Of a stretch of DNA of 64,000 bases, positions 22,527 through 36,394 are shown piece by piece (positions within the stretch are counted from its first letter, which is position 1; each line of letters begins with the position of its first letter). Position numbers and translations under genes: made by a program. Under the pieces are notes generated by a model. It saw only the letters and a program-made list of their open reading frames with translations. It ran no database searches and had not been told where the DNA came from. The DNA is from Vicia villosa. Lineage: Eukaryota > Streptophyta > Magnoliopsida > Fabales > Fabaceae. Where the stretch lies: the NCBI RefSeq assembly GCF_029867415.1, contig NC_081182.1:13762497-13826496 (forward strand). The letters run 5' to 3'.

Positions 22527-23741
22527 TCTGAAATTCGTCTTGTGGCTAGATTTCTTGTTTGAGGGGGCGTCTTTGTGGAAGAGAATCCTTGAATCAAGAT
22601 ATGGTGACGTTAAAAAAGCAGTGATAGTGGGTGCGGACTATAGGGCGGGAAAAAATGACTCTATATGGTGGAAAGACATGATGGCGGCAAGCGTGTCGAA
22701 AACTAACGATTTTGATTGTTTTGCAGGAAATATAAGCTTCAAACTAAGTGATGGAAAAAATATTCTGTTTTGGTTGGGAAGATGGTTTGGAGGGACTCCT
22801 CTAAAAAACCTGCTTCCTCTGTTATTTAGCTTATCCAGGAAACCGCAGGGTAGCATCAGGGAGATGGGTGTTCGTGTGGGGCAGGTCTGGTCGTGGAATT
22901 TCCAGGTGGATTTAGATGTTATGATGGAATATCCGGGTGCGATGCTGGAGGCTTTGGAACTCCTGGAACTATTGGGAGGGGTGAGGCCCGAGGATGGTAT
23001 GGAGGATACGTTCAAATGGTGGAAAAATTCAGACGGCAAATTCACGGTTAAAAGTTGTTCTTCTTGTATGCGGGAAATAAATCTAGAAGCTGTTGTAGAT
23101 TCAACCACTCTTGAAGCCATTAACAGATTTTGGTGCTCAGAGGTTCCGTCTCGTATCAAGGTGTTTGGTTGGAGGTTTATGTTAAACAGATTGCCGACGA
23201 AAGATCAGCTGCTGAAGAGGAATATCATTCACAATGAGGATGACAAACTGTGCAGATTGTGTTTGTCGGATCACGAAAACTCGGCCCATCTATTCTTTCT
23301 CTGTCCTTTTTCTAAAGCTGTTTAGGACAATCTTTTGCTGTGGCTGGACATCAATATGGTGGGGGGGCTGGCTGGTGCAGAACATCTATCTCAATACATT
23401 CAGGGGCTTCATGGAAGGATAAAAAATAAGAAATTGTGTCTTATTTGGTTAGCAACGGTGTGGTCACTGTGGAATTCAAGAAACAACCTCATCTTCAACA
23501 ACATTGGTATTGTTTTAGATGATGTTATTGTGTCGATTAAAATGGTTTCTTGGATTTGGCTTACGATTGGGGCGAATAGACGACATTTTATCTCTTTCTA
23601 CTATTGGCTACAAGCACCTCTGGATATGCTTAATTCTATGTAATTGATTCAATAATCCTTATAACTCTGCTTTGTGCTGTAAGTACCTCTAGTACTCACA
23701 ACATTTAATTAATATATTTAACTTTGCCTATAAAAAAAAAA
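22527..23741 (+). pseudogene. 5'-truncated LINE (L1) ORF2 3' end with poly(A) tail
   Basis: The plus-strand frame starts at the hAT insertion site and runs through LWKRILESRYG, DSIWWKDMM and FWLGRWFGG (typical of the region after RT), then the zf-RVT domain with CRLC...HLFFLC near 23250-23310. It ends in the usual plant L1 C-terminus at 23641-23643. One in-frame TAG at 23323-23325 interrupts it. The poly(A) run is at 23732-23741. Only the last 370 or so codons remain. The 5' truncation point coincides with the hAT target duplication, and sequence left of the hAT is not LINE. The tail ends about 120 bp from the stop codon of the converging cytochrome b561 gene. Confidence 0.8.
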
Positions 23742-23864
23742 TGAATAACAACACAACATAGAAAAACAAAAAAACAACAGCTATATAGAGAATAACAACA
23801 ACACCTCCATAAAATATACATTTAGGTGTTATTACTGAAGAATGATCAAGTGAAATGGGTTTTA

Positions 23865-26800
23865 TTAAGATGAATACAAAAGTTTGTTTTGAATGTATTG
23901 ATACTTATTAGGTGAAACTGCAGCTAAAATAACAAAGCCACAAAAGAGAGCAAGACAAAGTCCCAAAGTATTTACAACCATGGACTCAGTGTTGTGTTTA
24001 GATACATTTCTTTGTGTTTGCAAGAATGTCAACTTCTCTAGTAATCCAGTTTCAGCTGTTGCTACTGCCAATGCATAAGTGTATAGACCAACAAATACAT
24101 GCCAAGGTAAGATCATTGTCCTCACTCTTCGTGCTTCTCCTCGGTGCCAAAAGTTTGAGAACCCTATTAGCCACTGCAATGCAGAGAAAATAATAATTCA
24201 AAAAATAGTGATGTTTAAATATTTATTGTTAATCTCTTTAAGAGAATAGATAATTAATTTAATTTACAATTTATTTTTGTGTGGGCAAGGAGATATGTTG
24301 TAAACGGCCCAATAAAAATATAAGCTCATAATAAAAGTAAGGGAAGTGCTAATTTCACCCTATCTGATGTAAAAATATTTCATGAAAACTCGAATTCGAA
24401 AATATATCTATGGACGCATATTTTTACAATAAAAGAGACTCACCCCATTTCTTTTCTAAAATTTATTCAGGAGATATATTTTCAAATTCAACTTGTACTC
24501 ATTTAGATTAAATTCATAGGTAAATGAGAAAAAATAGTTCGGAAGTATATTTTTGGAATAAATTCGAAAGTATACTTCCGAAATTCTTGAGATTTATTAT
24601 TTGGCTACATATGTCTTGGACTGTGTTTGTACCGTGTCTATGTAGTTGTCAAACTCTCTTATGAGTATCAAAATTGTGTTACCTTGTAAACATTGTCCAA
24701 CTAATAAAAGTGAATCCACACAAAATCTTTTAACTAAAATTTTCTAGTTTCGTTACAAGGTTGGATTAATGCATGATCTTTGTCAAAATCACCTATTGGC
24801 TGATTACGTTAGAGTGTGTTTGAATGAAGGATTTTAATAAACTAATATAATGTTTTGAAGGAATTTAAAATGATTTGCATAAAATTTATTGTTTGGATAT
24901 AAAAATGAAAAATTGTTAAAATGATAGAAATTTATGGAGTATTTTAGCTAAGTTAAATTTAATCATTTTGAAATGACACCAAAAACCAAAGAATTTAAAA
25001 TTTCATCATACTCCATAAAATGTATTTGTTACTATTATTTTTCAAATTTTGCAAATTGATCCTCATATTTTCCAAAATTACAAAATTGACCCTAAATTTT
25101 TAAAAAAATTGCAAAATGGTCCTTAATAATTTTTAATATTTACAATTTGCTCCTTCAAATTTTTGAAAATTACAATTTGGTCCCTACTTTTGAATTTTTT
25201 AATTTGGTCCAAATAATTATATTTAATAAAAAATTTGATGGCCATGCTTGTCTCTGCTTATATTTAGGTTTCTTTCCTCTTCCTCTAACAAATTTAAGAT
25301 TCATCTTCTTTTTATAGTTGTGGAGCTATGACACATGTTGCCCAGGCATCCATGGAAAGACCATGGAAAGTAGGAGCAAAACATACAAACAAGCACATTG
25401 CAGATGAAAAGATAAAAACTTTTGAGCATGACTATGATGGAAAAACGAGATAAAGATAGAATGGGTATGATGTGTCAACCTATGCCCGAGACATTGAGAT
25501 GGAAGGATAATCATCTATGGCATACATAAACTGTAAACATATAATGCATTTTCGGAGACATTCTGAAATTCAGAATAAATTTAATCATATATTTGAAATG
25601 TGGTAAAAATCGAATGTATATTTTTTAGTGCATATGAATATACATCTCTAAAATATTGAGTTTTTAACGAAGGTATGATAGCAATTTATATGGTGCCTAT
25701 AACAGTCCCCTAAAAGGAAAGTTGAATATAAACTAAGAATTTTTTCTTAGTCAAACTCCAAGACTTATTCCTCTCATGAGATGAATCTTCATCTCTTTGA
25801 TCTCGTGGTTCATAACAGGAGGATTTAAATAAAAAATTTAAGTGTAATATTTATATTATTTCTAAAACTAAATATATTAACAATAAATTTATTTATCATC
25901 CTTTTGTTTCGTTTTTTTAAAAAATAATTTTCATAATGTTAATATTTTTGTTAACAAAAATTTACAATTGTGTATACATAGGTTTTTGGCATCACAGAAA
26001 CTCTATGGGATGGCACAGAAATGATATGGTTTTTGATAAGGATATACGTAAGAATACGTGTGATAGCATAATAGAGAACATTGTGTATTGTGTAGAGGGG
26101 GAATTCTAAGAAGCTTAGGAAGCATATAGCAAATTTGATGTTAGGTTTTTGATTTTGTCTTTGATTGAGGGCTAGATATGCGCGCATGTAATTTTTATAT
26201 TTCTTTAGTTAATATAGTACTACTTTTGTCTCTAATTATAAGACCCTCTTGAATTTTTTTGTTATTCTTTTTTATAAGATTCTCTTCAATTTTCAAAATA
26301 TATTAATTGTTTTTTTCAAATACACCTCTAATTATATCACATTTTTTCTACAATCAATAATAAATACAATTACTACTGAACCAACTAACAATTGATATTA
26401 AATTTTAATTTTTTTAGTAATGTATATTTATAACTAAAATTAATTTTTTTTAATCTATAAAATATATATTTTTAATATTTTAAAAGACATTTTTATGAAA
26501 TTTATTTTTAAAAATATAAAAAATATATTTTTTTTAAATTAAAACAAACGATTCTAATTATTCTCTATAAAATCCCTTTCCACAAAATAGATATTTTTTA
26601 TTTTAAAAAATCTTCTTTATCCTCTTGCTTCAAAGTTATTCATTCTCTATAAAATCATTTATCACCCCCAAACAATTTTAGTTTTCATCTCTAGCCAAGC
26701 TTGAACAACAGCTCCCCAAACACTTATGATCCAAACCCACAAATTTAGGATTAGAGACCTAAACTTGTTGATCATTCCAAGGGATCTAAAAATAAGACTC

Positions 26801-27592
26801 TAGTTCTTTTCTATGTGTCACATCTCCCTTATTAATGTTTTAGTTGTACCAGTTAACCTATTTAATGTATTGAGTGTGACTCATGTCCCAATTCATTATC
26901 ATAAGTAAAATATTTTCACAGCAAAACTTTCATAAATTAGTATATTCCGTACATATAAAGAACCAAAAGGTTTGCAGTAAAAATTAAATTTCTTGATTAA
27001 CACGTGTCAAAATATAATTGGATTACCTAAAAAAATTAGAAATAAAAAAAAAAAAATACCTGAGCTCCAAAGAGGGATACACAGATGAAACCCATCCATG
27101 AATGCAAACTATAGAAATTAGCCACAATCCCATCCTTTCCCTGAAATTTAGTCCAAATTCCAAATATCCCACAAGATAAAGCCAATCCTTGAAGCCATAA
27201 ATGTACCAATTTCTTTAACCCCTTGGAACCAGGTAACCATCTATGCACCAAAATTGCTGCACAACATTCACCATCAACAACCACTACTACTAAACAAAGA
27301 AACTATATAGATTTTGAAACTACTAGAGTACCTTACCTTCTCCACTTAAGAGGATAAACCCAATGACCATAAGCAAAGGATGAAGAATCTGCAATTAAAA
27401 TAAAATAAATATGATATTATAGAAAGAAATTAAGAAAGAGGGGTTATTTTATGTAGTGCTTACTGCGTAGATGAGATCTTGTTGAGGAAGTGAAGGATTG
27501 AGGAAGCTAGATTTGAAAGAGAGAGTCCAGAAGAGAACTAGAAATGCAACTGAAAGACCTGAAACTCTTGCTAGAAATAGCAAAGTGTTCAT
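23865..27592 (-). CDS. cytochrome b561, probable transmembrane ascorbate ferrireductase
   Basis: Four exons on the minus strand: 27592-27464, 27388-27337, 27256-27060 and 24173-23865. All introns are GT-AG; phases are 0, 1 and 0; the sum is 687 bp, giving 228 residues and a stop. The product is a six-helix CYB561 membrane protein: helices near 5-25, 41-58, 77-95, 110-130, 149-169 and 193-213. The four histidines expected to hold two b hemes are at about 46 (ILHPLLM), 79 (KLVHLW), 112 (SLHSWMG) and 151 (LPWHVF). Family members move electrons from cytosolic ascorbate across the membrane and reduce monodehydroascorbate or ferric chelates on the far side. The conserved GFSNFWHRGE and AETGLLEKLTFLQT strings most resemble the Arabidopsis type called ascorbate ferrireductase 4; that subtype is from memory. 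Intact, with no stop or frameshift. Intron 3 is nearly 2.9 kb, against 75-80 bp for the other two. Confidence 0.92.
24174..27059 (-). other. intron 3 of the cytochrome b561 gene (2.9 kb)
   Basis: Very A/T-rich. At 25030-25215 it has a run of 'ttttggtccctaa'-style units typical of decayed MULE or LTR ends. At 26212-26290 the ACTACTTTTGTCTCTAATTA string resembles a MITE terminal repeat. No second gene is visible on either strand. Confidence 0.7.
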
Positions 27593-28420
27593 GTCTGTTG
27601 CCGACAACTCAACTCACTTCTTAGATCCACTTCCACTCTATAGTGTTTTGAGTTTTAATGTTATACTATTATTGTATGGAAATTAACTAAGCTTAGATTC
27701 TTGATTACAAGTGTTCTTAAAATATTGTTTTGAAAATTATTAATTATTATTATTATATGACTTTAAAAGTGTTGTTCCACACTAGTTAGCATTTTTTTAT
27801 AAACTTAACGCTTAAATATCTTTGTCGTCTTTCTAATTATATATATTAAATAACAATAGACCCATTTTTTAGGCCTATTTTTGCTCTTGGTTTTAAGGCT
27901 CGTCTTTTTCTTTTTATGGTTTGTTGGAAGGGAATTGCTTTTTTTCATTTTTAGTGGTGGACAACCACCTCTATGAAGTCCTAAAATGCATTTCATTTGT
28001 TCTGATATTAAACTTCGGACACGCCTATTACACACCTCGTGATTGTTATTAGTGAGTCAATTTTATTTGTTCAAAAATAGTTCATAGTTCAATCTTCGAT
28101 TGTAGTTCGGATACCAATCTTTGAAAACATCAAGCGAGAAATTGAATATAACACCGTTTTGATGTATTTTTTATTTCATGACCATACCACCATATTTGAA
28201 ACGGAATGACACTGGAACGAGGAAATGTGAGTGTCTTTTTAAGTTGTGTGGTGCCTTAAGGCGAATGATACATGGACATGTAATGTGATTTATGCTATAT
28301 ATAATCATGACTTATGTTACAAGTTAGTTGGTCATCCCATTACATGTTGCCTTAATTAGAGAAGAAATTTGTTTCTAACATAACATTGAACATGGTGCAA
28401 CCCTAAAACATACATGCACA
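27593..28420. other. upstream region of the cytochrome b561 gene
   Basis: A minus-strand CACTATAGAGTG at about 27637-27648, roughly 50 bp before the ATG, is the only TATA-like string near the start and is a weak candidate. The rest has no recognised feature. Confidence 0.3.
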
Positions 28421-28426
28421 TTTGAA

Positions 28427-29555
28427 ATGGAAAAGACCTTAAAGGGCGCTCCTAAGAAGGTCAAATCAACACTGAGTAACAATTCAAGAAAGCGGTCTCC
28501 TTCTTATTTCAAGCATGTTGTCACACATTTTTTGAATTCTTCAATTTCAAAATCTCAAAATAATGTTATCAAAGGTGCACTTATTAGCAAACAATCTCCT
28601 TCACCACCCTTACCAAAAATCATATACATTGAAGAGATATCAGTTCTTATGCACAACAAGAGACAAACATGATGGACGAATTGGATGTATTATGTCCCCA
28701 AACTCGATCAGATGAGATATGAGAGGCTTCCGTTCCAGAGAACTTCAAGCCGCCATCATTGGCTTAGTTCGACGAACACAACGACCCGTATTAACATGTA
28801 GCTTCCATCAACACTCAAATGACCATCATTGGGGAACCTGACTCCTTGAAGCGTAAGATTATTTCTGGAACCTTTAGAGACGCAACTTTGAGGAGGTTTA
28901 TGGGCCTCCCCTGACTCTCTATCACTAGCTACCAAGACCTGTTGAAGAAGCTAGTGCACCAATTTTCCGCAAGAAGGCACGTGAAGTTGATCACCACCAA
29001 TCTATTCAACACTCGCCAAGTTAATCACAACCAGTCTATTCAACATCTCATCTGCTTGAATGAATTAGAAACCAAGGTAGTTCATCCAAACAAGGAAATG
29101 TTAGTAGAATCATTCCAGGATGGGCTCAGGGAGAGAGACTTCATTGAATCCCTCGTCTAGAGGGTAGCGGCGTCCTTGGCTGAAGTAGTAACATGAGTAA
29201 AATATTAAATCAAGGGTGAGGAGAGCAATGCTAAAAAGAAGGCCCAAGATGCAAAAGAACACACCCCCAATATAAAGCAGCTCACAAAGGGACCAATACA
29301 CGTCACCCAAAAGGGACAGAACAACGTTCAAACAAATTGGAAAATCTACTAAAAGCTTCACTGTCCTAAATGCCCGTTAAGAGCAGAAATGGAAAGATGT
29401 TCTACATATGCATAACATCCCCTAGCCACGAGCTCCCAAGACAGACATCATAGAGCTTGGTCCTCATAGTTGGTAGAAGTTTTATAAGTTTATGGGACAT
29501 CAAACGGAGGACTACTACTAACTCAAAACGGAGATAGAGCTCCTCATCCAAGAGA
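28427..29555 (+). pseudogene. Ty3/gypsy gag relic
   Basis: Three broken plus-strand frames carry gag-like text. A charged N-terminal piece is at 28427-28672. A segment with 'SITSYQDL', 'LVHQFSARRHVKL', 'VVHPNKEMLVESFQDGLRERDF' fragments, typical of the retrotransposon gag domain of large legume gypsy elements, is at about 28830-29160. A lysine-rich tail lies near 29200-29350. Multiple stops and no protease or RT follow; it is joined to copia integrase sequence near 29560, so two unrelated elements abut here. Confidence 0.6.
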
Positions 29556-29871
29556 TACATCAAGGGTAGCTCCACTAGAGCCTTTTAAACTCCCAAAGTC
29601 CTTATAAACTTCTCTTAAAAACCTTATCTCTTTTATGCATCTCAAGGTATTTGGTTGCTTTAGTTATGCCACATTTTAACAAGCCCATAAAACCAAGTGT
29701 GACTCTAGGGCCCGCAAATCTATTTTCATTAGTTACAAGGAAGGCACAAAAGGTTTTATCCTTTATGAAATATCCAATCATGAATTCTTTCTCTCTATAA
29801 ATGTATATTTCTATGAGTCCTTTTTCCCTTTAAAAATTTTGCTCAATCTCAAAACCCACCAATTTGAGTCT

Positions 29872-32800
29872 TGTAACACCCCATTTCTACCCGACAATTA
29901 TACAAAATCAGAGTTTCAAAATTTATCAACAAATAAATGAGGCGTCACATATTCACTTTATAACAAATCACTTTATCGCATTTAGCGGATACATAGCACT
30001 TTCTTTAATCAATCCAACAAATACCCAGCATATAATACTCTTCAAAACATAATAACTTATTTCATTAAAACATGGCAGAATCATAATTCTCAATCTTTAA
30101 ATCAATAACATGTTATTCAGCTAAGATAAAACAATAAACAACAACATCATAACATCATAAATTGTCCCCTCGAGTGCTACGTATCAGAGCAACAACCGAC
30201 TCAAGTAACGGCAACTAAATCTTCATACTTGAACACCTGCATGTTACCAATATAAAGGCAACGGCAAAACAAGAGAAAAGAGTGAGATATCAAATCATAT
30301 AAGTGAGCGCATGATAAATTGTATATTAGGAATCAGACATATATAGTTATCACATCACAAGTATTAATGTTGCTATACACTTCATGCTTTCACTAATTCA
30401 CAAATCTCACATACTTTACATCTCACAACAAGTCACCACAAATCATATTCACATCAATTACGTATAAATCTCATTCCTTTACTTTGCAAGCTAATTCACG
30501 ATACATCACATATAAGTCACACAATTATAGTCCCCAAAACATCACCGCATATAAGTCATACATCTAGTCACAAAACATCACATATAAGTCACACCAGACA
30601 TATTCACTTAATCACATTCACAAATATTGATATCATCATACTATTCATAAAATTATCGATTCACATCTTCACATACTTCCATCATTTAACAAGTCACGAA
30701 ATATAATCACGATATAGTCACAAAACATCACCAACTACGAATCACATAAGACACATGGGACATGACTCATGTATATGTATGTGGTACCAATCGGAGCTTC
30801 AGCCCCCGTCACCAATTTCCCGAATCTGAGGCATAAGGCATAAGCCTTCGTCACTAATTTGCCAATCCAGGCCGTCACAAAGTATGCATATGAAATGTGA
30901 CTCAACAAACAAGACATACACAACATACTCATCACAATCACACATCATCACCAAGCATGCGCCCACGTCACTTATAATTACCAATTATTAGATGTAATTC
31001 AACGTCACAATTAATCATTCATCTTCACTTAGTCACAAAATTATCATCACAAATATATACAACATCACATATTATCAATCATCACAAACATTGTCATGTT
31101 TCGACACATCATCGCAATTATACAACTTCTCATATAAACAAGATCATAACAATTATCATCATGTTCGGCACGTCATCACAAATACACACTTCATCAGGAC
31201 TATCACAACTATCGTCGTAATCGACTAAACTAACGACAACTCGCTAGGGTTCATGCCATAAGGCTAATCACATATGATGCACATTAATAAACATATTGGC
31301 AATCACAACATTATTCGCAACAAAGGCATTCAAACCGAAATCACAATTTTCGGTCGGTTCGTAGAGTAATCTCAACATGTTAATTTATCAAGTAAACCGA
31401 ATCAACTTCCAATTAACATTTAACTACATTAGATATCATGTTAAGTATCAAAACGACAACGTCATGCTTCGGTATATCACAACAATTCAACTCATTAAGT
31501 CAATTCAAATTAGTCTCATAATCCTCTATAAATTAGTCTTCTAATTAACTCACTAATCCACTATCAACTAACCGAAATTATTCACAAAACATACTTCAAT
31601 TAATTGTGCAAATTTCGCGTCGCTACCGGTTATCTAATTTTCGGTTATATTCTTAATATTCACGACTTTATGAGTCTCCGGGTTACACTTCCAAGTCACC
31701 AAAAATACAACTCAATCGGTTAATTCGGATACAATTCTATTCTTTACCGGTTATTCGATTCGTTCGGTTAAATTCTCAAGAGATCGTAATTTACCGATAA
31801 ACCGAATAGTTAATCTAAGTTCAAGTTTATTCCAATTAAATATGCTTACTAAAAATTAATTCAACTATTAATTTAATCCGCCGATTAATATCACAATTTC
31901 GACAAAAGAACACCACCGTGTTAATGTACTAATTAAACTTAGCTACCACGTAAATTTTCATCAAATTCCGGACAACTAATTATATCGCTTAATTTGGCCA
32001 TTTCGATCAAATGGGACTGTTTAGAATACATTGGTTCTATAATTCATATTGTTTCTAATATATATCATTCTAAAACCATGCCTCATTTCTTAACATGCAG
32101 TGCTATTGTAATACATAATAATTATATTTATCATTTATTACTACATATATACATCCCACTAAGTAAAAGAAAATAATGTAGTTACTGCTTATGCTTAGGT
32201 GAACATACGAGGATTGCATCAAAACGAGGTAATGGGATGTCGCCTGACAATGTCAAGGGCAAGGCAAGGGCATCCGTCGTTGGCATACAAGCTCAGTAGT
32301 ATATCCAAACAGTAACAAGCGGCAACAGGTAACATCAAACAACAACAACAATATTATTTCCCAAATTCAATTTTGTATGAACAACAACAATCGACACAAG
32401 ATAATGCAATAAATCTATACACCCAATTCCCTCATACAATTGTTCATAAGCCCCATTATAGAAAAAGAACCCCACCCTTACCTCTTTGGATTGAAGAAAA
32501 TTCTACCAATCTTGACTCTTGGTTTGGGATTTCTCTAAACTTGGTTCTCCTCTTCAAGACCTAGCCTCCTTCTTCACAAAAATAGTTTCTATTTTATGAT
32601 ATCTCTACACTTCCCTTAAACCCTTACTAACACTAAAACCTATCCTTAGTATAACATTGGGCCTAAGGGTAAAACCACATTATTATTCTTCACTTAGTAA
32701 AAATAGGCCCAATAAGCTCACTAACTCAAATTTAATTAAATTACTAATTCTAACGATATTTTACCGGTATAATAAATTAATCGTCACAATAAAATTATCG

Positions 32801-32928
32801 ACCGATAATAATGAAAATAATAATAATAATAATATAATACTATTTAATTAATCAAATAATCAAATAATCGAATAATCGAATAATCAAATAATCAAATAAT
32901 AAAATAATCAAATAATCGGGGCGTTACA
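29872..32928 (-). mobile_element. solo gypsy-type LTR (3.06 kb), TGTAACGCC family
   Basis: The ends are TGTAACACCCC and GGGGCGTTACA (TG...CA with an 11-bp near-perfect terminal inversion). The perfect 5-bp duplication AGTCT lies at 29867-29871 and 32929-32933. There is no gag-pol inside, so it is a solo LTR. It shares several blocks with the LTR at 10392, which is in opposite orientation; on that basis this copy is minus. It is inserted in copia integrase sequence. Spurious short frames inside are not genes. Confidence 0.88.
32845..32918. repeat. 9-bp tandem repeat (AATAATCAA)n at the LTR end
   Basis: About eight units of AATAATCAA/AATAATCGA, ending 10 bp before the solo LTR terminus. Confidence 0.75.
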
Positions 32929-33357
32929 AGTCTCCACAACCCTACCTCTACCCATAATGACATCCCTACTAACTCAGTCAATGTTCTTCCTATGCCAACT
33001 AATACTTCTCTATCCCTTACATCACCTATACAAGTCCAACTTGCTACATGAAGTACATACCTCTCCTCCATTATAGCACACAGTTTCCTTTTATTTGTTG
33101 GTCATTCTTCTACATATCTTACTATTCCAATTCCCTCTAAAACATCTGACAATACACCTATTCATTTTGAACCAACAAATTCATGACCTAATATACATTA
33201 AACAAGGATCTCAAAACCTATTTCTTAACTAGAAAATTACCACTGCCTCCAAACATCCACTACATCACTTCACACCTCAAAATCCATAGCTTATCCCTTA
33301 TCATATGTCTAGAATTATGATAACTATTCACATACATATAAAACCTTCTGTTATTCC

Positions 33358-36300
33358 TGTAGCAACTTGCCCTAAAAATTAGACTTTTAGAGTCGCCACC
33401 TATTCTACCAGGGCGAATAGGAAACCCTACGCAGTTAAGAGATTCGGGTAAGATATTATATTCGGGTCAAGGGAAGGTGTTAGGCACCCTTAACCCTTTC
33501 CTAAGGTTTTGAGTTCAAAGGCGAAGGTTTATGGCTAAATGTTAAGGTTTAATAGCTAAAGAAGTGAATAGGGAGAAAAGTGAGATTGGAATTGAATTGA
33601 GGTTTTGGGGAAGGGGACTCGCCTTGGTTATCCAAGTGCCTACGTACCTCCTTATGGAGGATCAGAGTCTACGTAGTTCGGGGAAGGATTGTACGCCTTA
33701 GATTCGATATGAATATTTGAAGGTATTTTGAGTTACCTATCGTAGTTTTGAAATTTGTGGTTAGCAAGGCATTTTGAGATGCCTTATTCGCAGTATTGAA
33801 GAGATGAGTGTTTTAAGATGGCGTACAACCCTGATATTTAATATGCACTATTAATCACAATGATCAATAGGTTTGATCACCATAATTAATAGATTAGTGG
33901 GGATTGCTAACAATTCTAATCGATAGGTTAGATTACCACTAATAGCAAATAAATGTGTTTTAATAATTAATTATTTAATTTTATCGTTACCCCTCATAAT
34001 CGATAGATTAGATTACCAATAATAACGAATTCTTAAAGGGAAATATGCTAATCATCGCAACCAATAAGATGGTTGAAACCTTTTAGCAAAATAAAACTTA
34101 TTTTCATTTTAATTAATCAAATAATTAAATAGTCGATTATTACCCATCGCGACCAATAGATTTAGTCGAAACGAATAATAAATTTAATTTTAACATTTAT
34201 TATATTTTAATTCAATTTAAAAAATTAGATTATAAATATAAATAAAAGTTAAGAAATTAATTAAATAATTATAGTAAAAATAATAAAATAGGAATTAGGT
34301 TTGGATTCAGTGTGATTAGATTAAGGGTTCATGTTATGTGTGTCATACCCTGGACGTTGGATCTAAGATGATTGAGGAACTGATGGACAGATTTGGAGGT
34401 ATATGGTGTACTACCAGACTGCAGGTGCATGGGATCAAGGAACATGGCTATTCAATAACAATAATGTGGGAGATGGGGTTCGAACCCACGCCCTCTCCCT
34501 CGCCAACACTTACTCTTGCCAACCCAACCAAACGCTTTAGTCGTTTGACACACGCGTTTGATACATAATAGATGAAAATCCCAAGACATAATGAAAACAC
34601 GCGCCAATTTTCAAATGAGCCAACAAGACGATGACACGCCATCATCTTCCTCACAAGACCTACAATTTTTCTGATAAAATTTGCTACGAAATTGCTACTA
34701 ATTCGCTTTGTAGCAATTTGAACCTGCAACACAAAAATCACCTGCAAGCAATATAAATCCTTCGCGACCATGGGGATCTCTTCGTCCAGACCCCACGATT
34801 CTAACAGTGCCCTTAATTATCCCTAATTTCACCTAAAACGTAAAACCCCAATTTCAAACCTATAAACCCTAACTCGGTCAACAATGGTAACCCATGTCAA
34901 AAGTGCCCGGAAATCAAATTAAAGATCCAGAAACGTTCACAGTGTTGAAACAAAGCATGACATACAATCAAATTCACCTAAAGATGCATGAATTATGCTA
35001 ATCGGTTCAAAGTTTAAAACGACATACCTTGGCTCGGGGGAGATTAATCTGGGGGTGCTGATGCAGAGCAATGATCCAAATACCTTCAGAATCCTTCAAG
35101 GAACGTGTAGCAAGCTTTAGAATCCCTTGAAACCTCCTAATTCTCCAAAACTGAATCTTGATTTTGAGTGAATTTTCTTGCTCTTGAATGTGGTTCTCTG
35201 CCCAGAATTTCGTCCCCTACTCCATTGCTTTGTGTTGTATATTTATAGAGGCACAAATTAGGTCAAGAAAATAGTCCAAAGGCCTCTTGAATCCAATCTT
35301 GCAAAATTTGAGAAATTTGATTTGGAACTTGAATGAAAACCTTCTAATTTTGTCCAATCTTGTATTAATATTTTTCCAATCATTATAGCACGAAATTATA
35401 TTGCAATATGCCATAAATGTTAATTGGATTCAATCAATGCAAGTCCTAGAATCCAATATTTGATTTTCCTTTGAATTATACAACTTTAAATCATTTTTTA
35501 AATGAAATAAAATCATATAAAAATCAAATAAAATGCATAATTCGTGGCCAATGATTTGGATAACTTGGATAGCTTGTGGACCAAGATTGAGCCATAAAAG
35601 GTTAAGCCCATTTGCAAAAAATTCCAATTTGAACCCCTTTTATATCACATTTTGCCTCAAAAATTTTCCAACTTTAGCAAGGCATATCTCCCTCAATTTT
35701 TAAGATATGAAGGAGTTCTAGGAATTTTTGGAAACCTCAATATGTCCTCTATAAGCCACTTTGGAACATATTTTTAATTTTGTGATTTTATCTTGATGAT
35801 ATGCCCTTTGACCAAAAAACTGCTTTTGGTTGACCTTTGAAAAGGACCTATAATCTTTTGCATCATATCTCCCAAATAAAGCATTTCTGGCCTTGGCTTG
35901 TGAGAGACAAAGTTGTATAGAATCCAATTTCCTTCAAAATAGGCTTTGAGTGAGGAATTTCTGATGTTCCATGTGAAAGTTATGTCTGGTCAAAGTACAG
36001 TTGACTTTTTGGACCAAAAACCCTAATTTAATAACCATGCCCTTTGTTGATTTTAAAGTTTCTCCTTGATGAATCATGATCAACATTTGATCAAATGATG
36101 AATGATACTTCATAATATTGTTGTTAACCAAAAATCAGGAGTTTTGACCATACTCTGACCATAGTTGACTTTTAGGTCAAACTAGTCGACTGTGGATCAT
36201 TTGAGCCTTTGAATGAGCAATCTTTGGAATTTATACTTGACTTTTATCATGGAAATATATTGAAGTATAATGAGCCATATGATATCCATTGGGAACCTTG

Positions 36301-36394
36301 ATTTATCAATTTCTTTAGGAGAATGCCTTGAGTAAACCCTTGAGCCTTGAGCTATTGAAGATGAGATGAGGTGGACAAATTTTGGGGTATGACA
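33358..36394 (-). mobile_element. solo Ogre/Tat-like gypsy LTR (3.04 kb)
   Basis: On the minus strand it starts TGTCATACCCCAAAATTTGT and ends GGGCAAGTTGCTACA. The perfect 5-bp duplication ATTCC lies at 33353-33357 and 36395-36399. Text such as 'gtcgccacc', 'ggtgttaggcaccc' and repeated 'ttgacc/ggtcaa' strings is characteristic of the long LTRs of Ogre-type elements in legumes. No coding domain inside. It is inserted in the copia integrase-RT linker, 424 bp from the other solo LTR. Confidence 0.88.

Noticed and set aside
30735..30984. Cys-rich minus-strand frames inside the solo LTR
   Set aside because: Overlapping, in two frames, inside LTR repeats. No signal for a real peptide gene.
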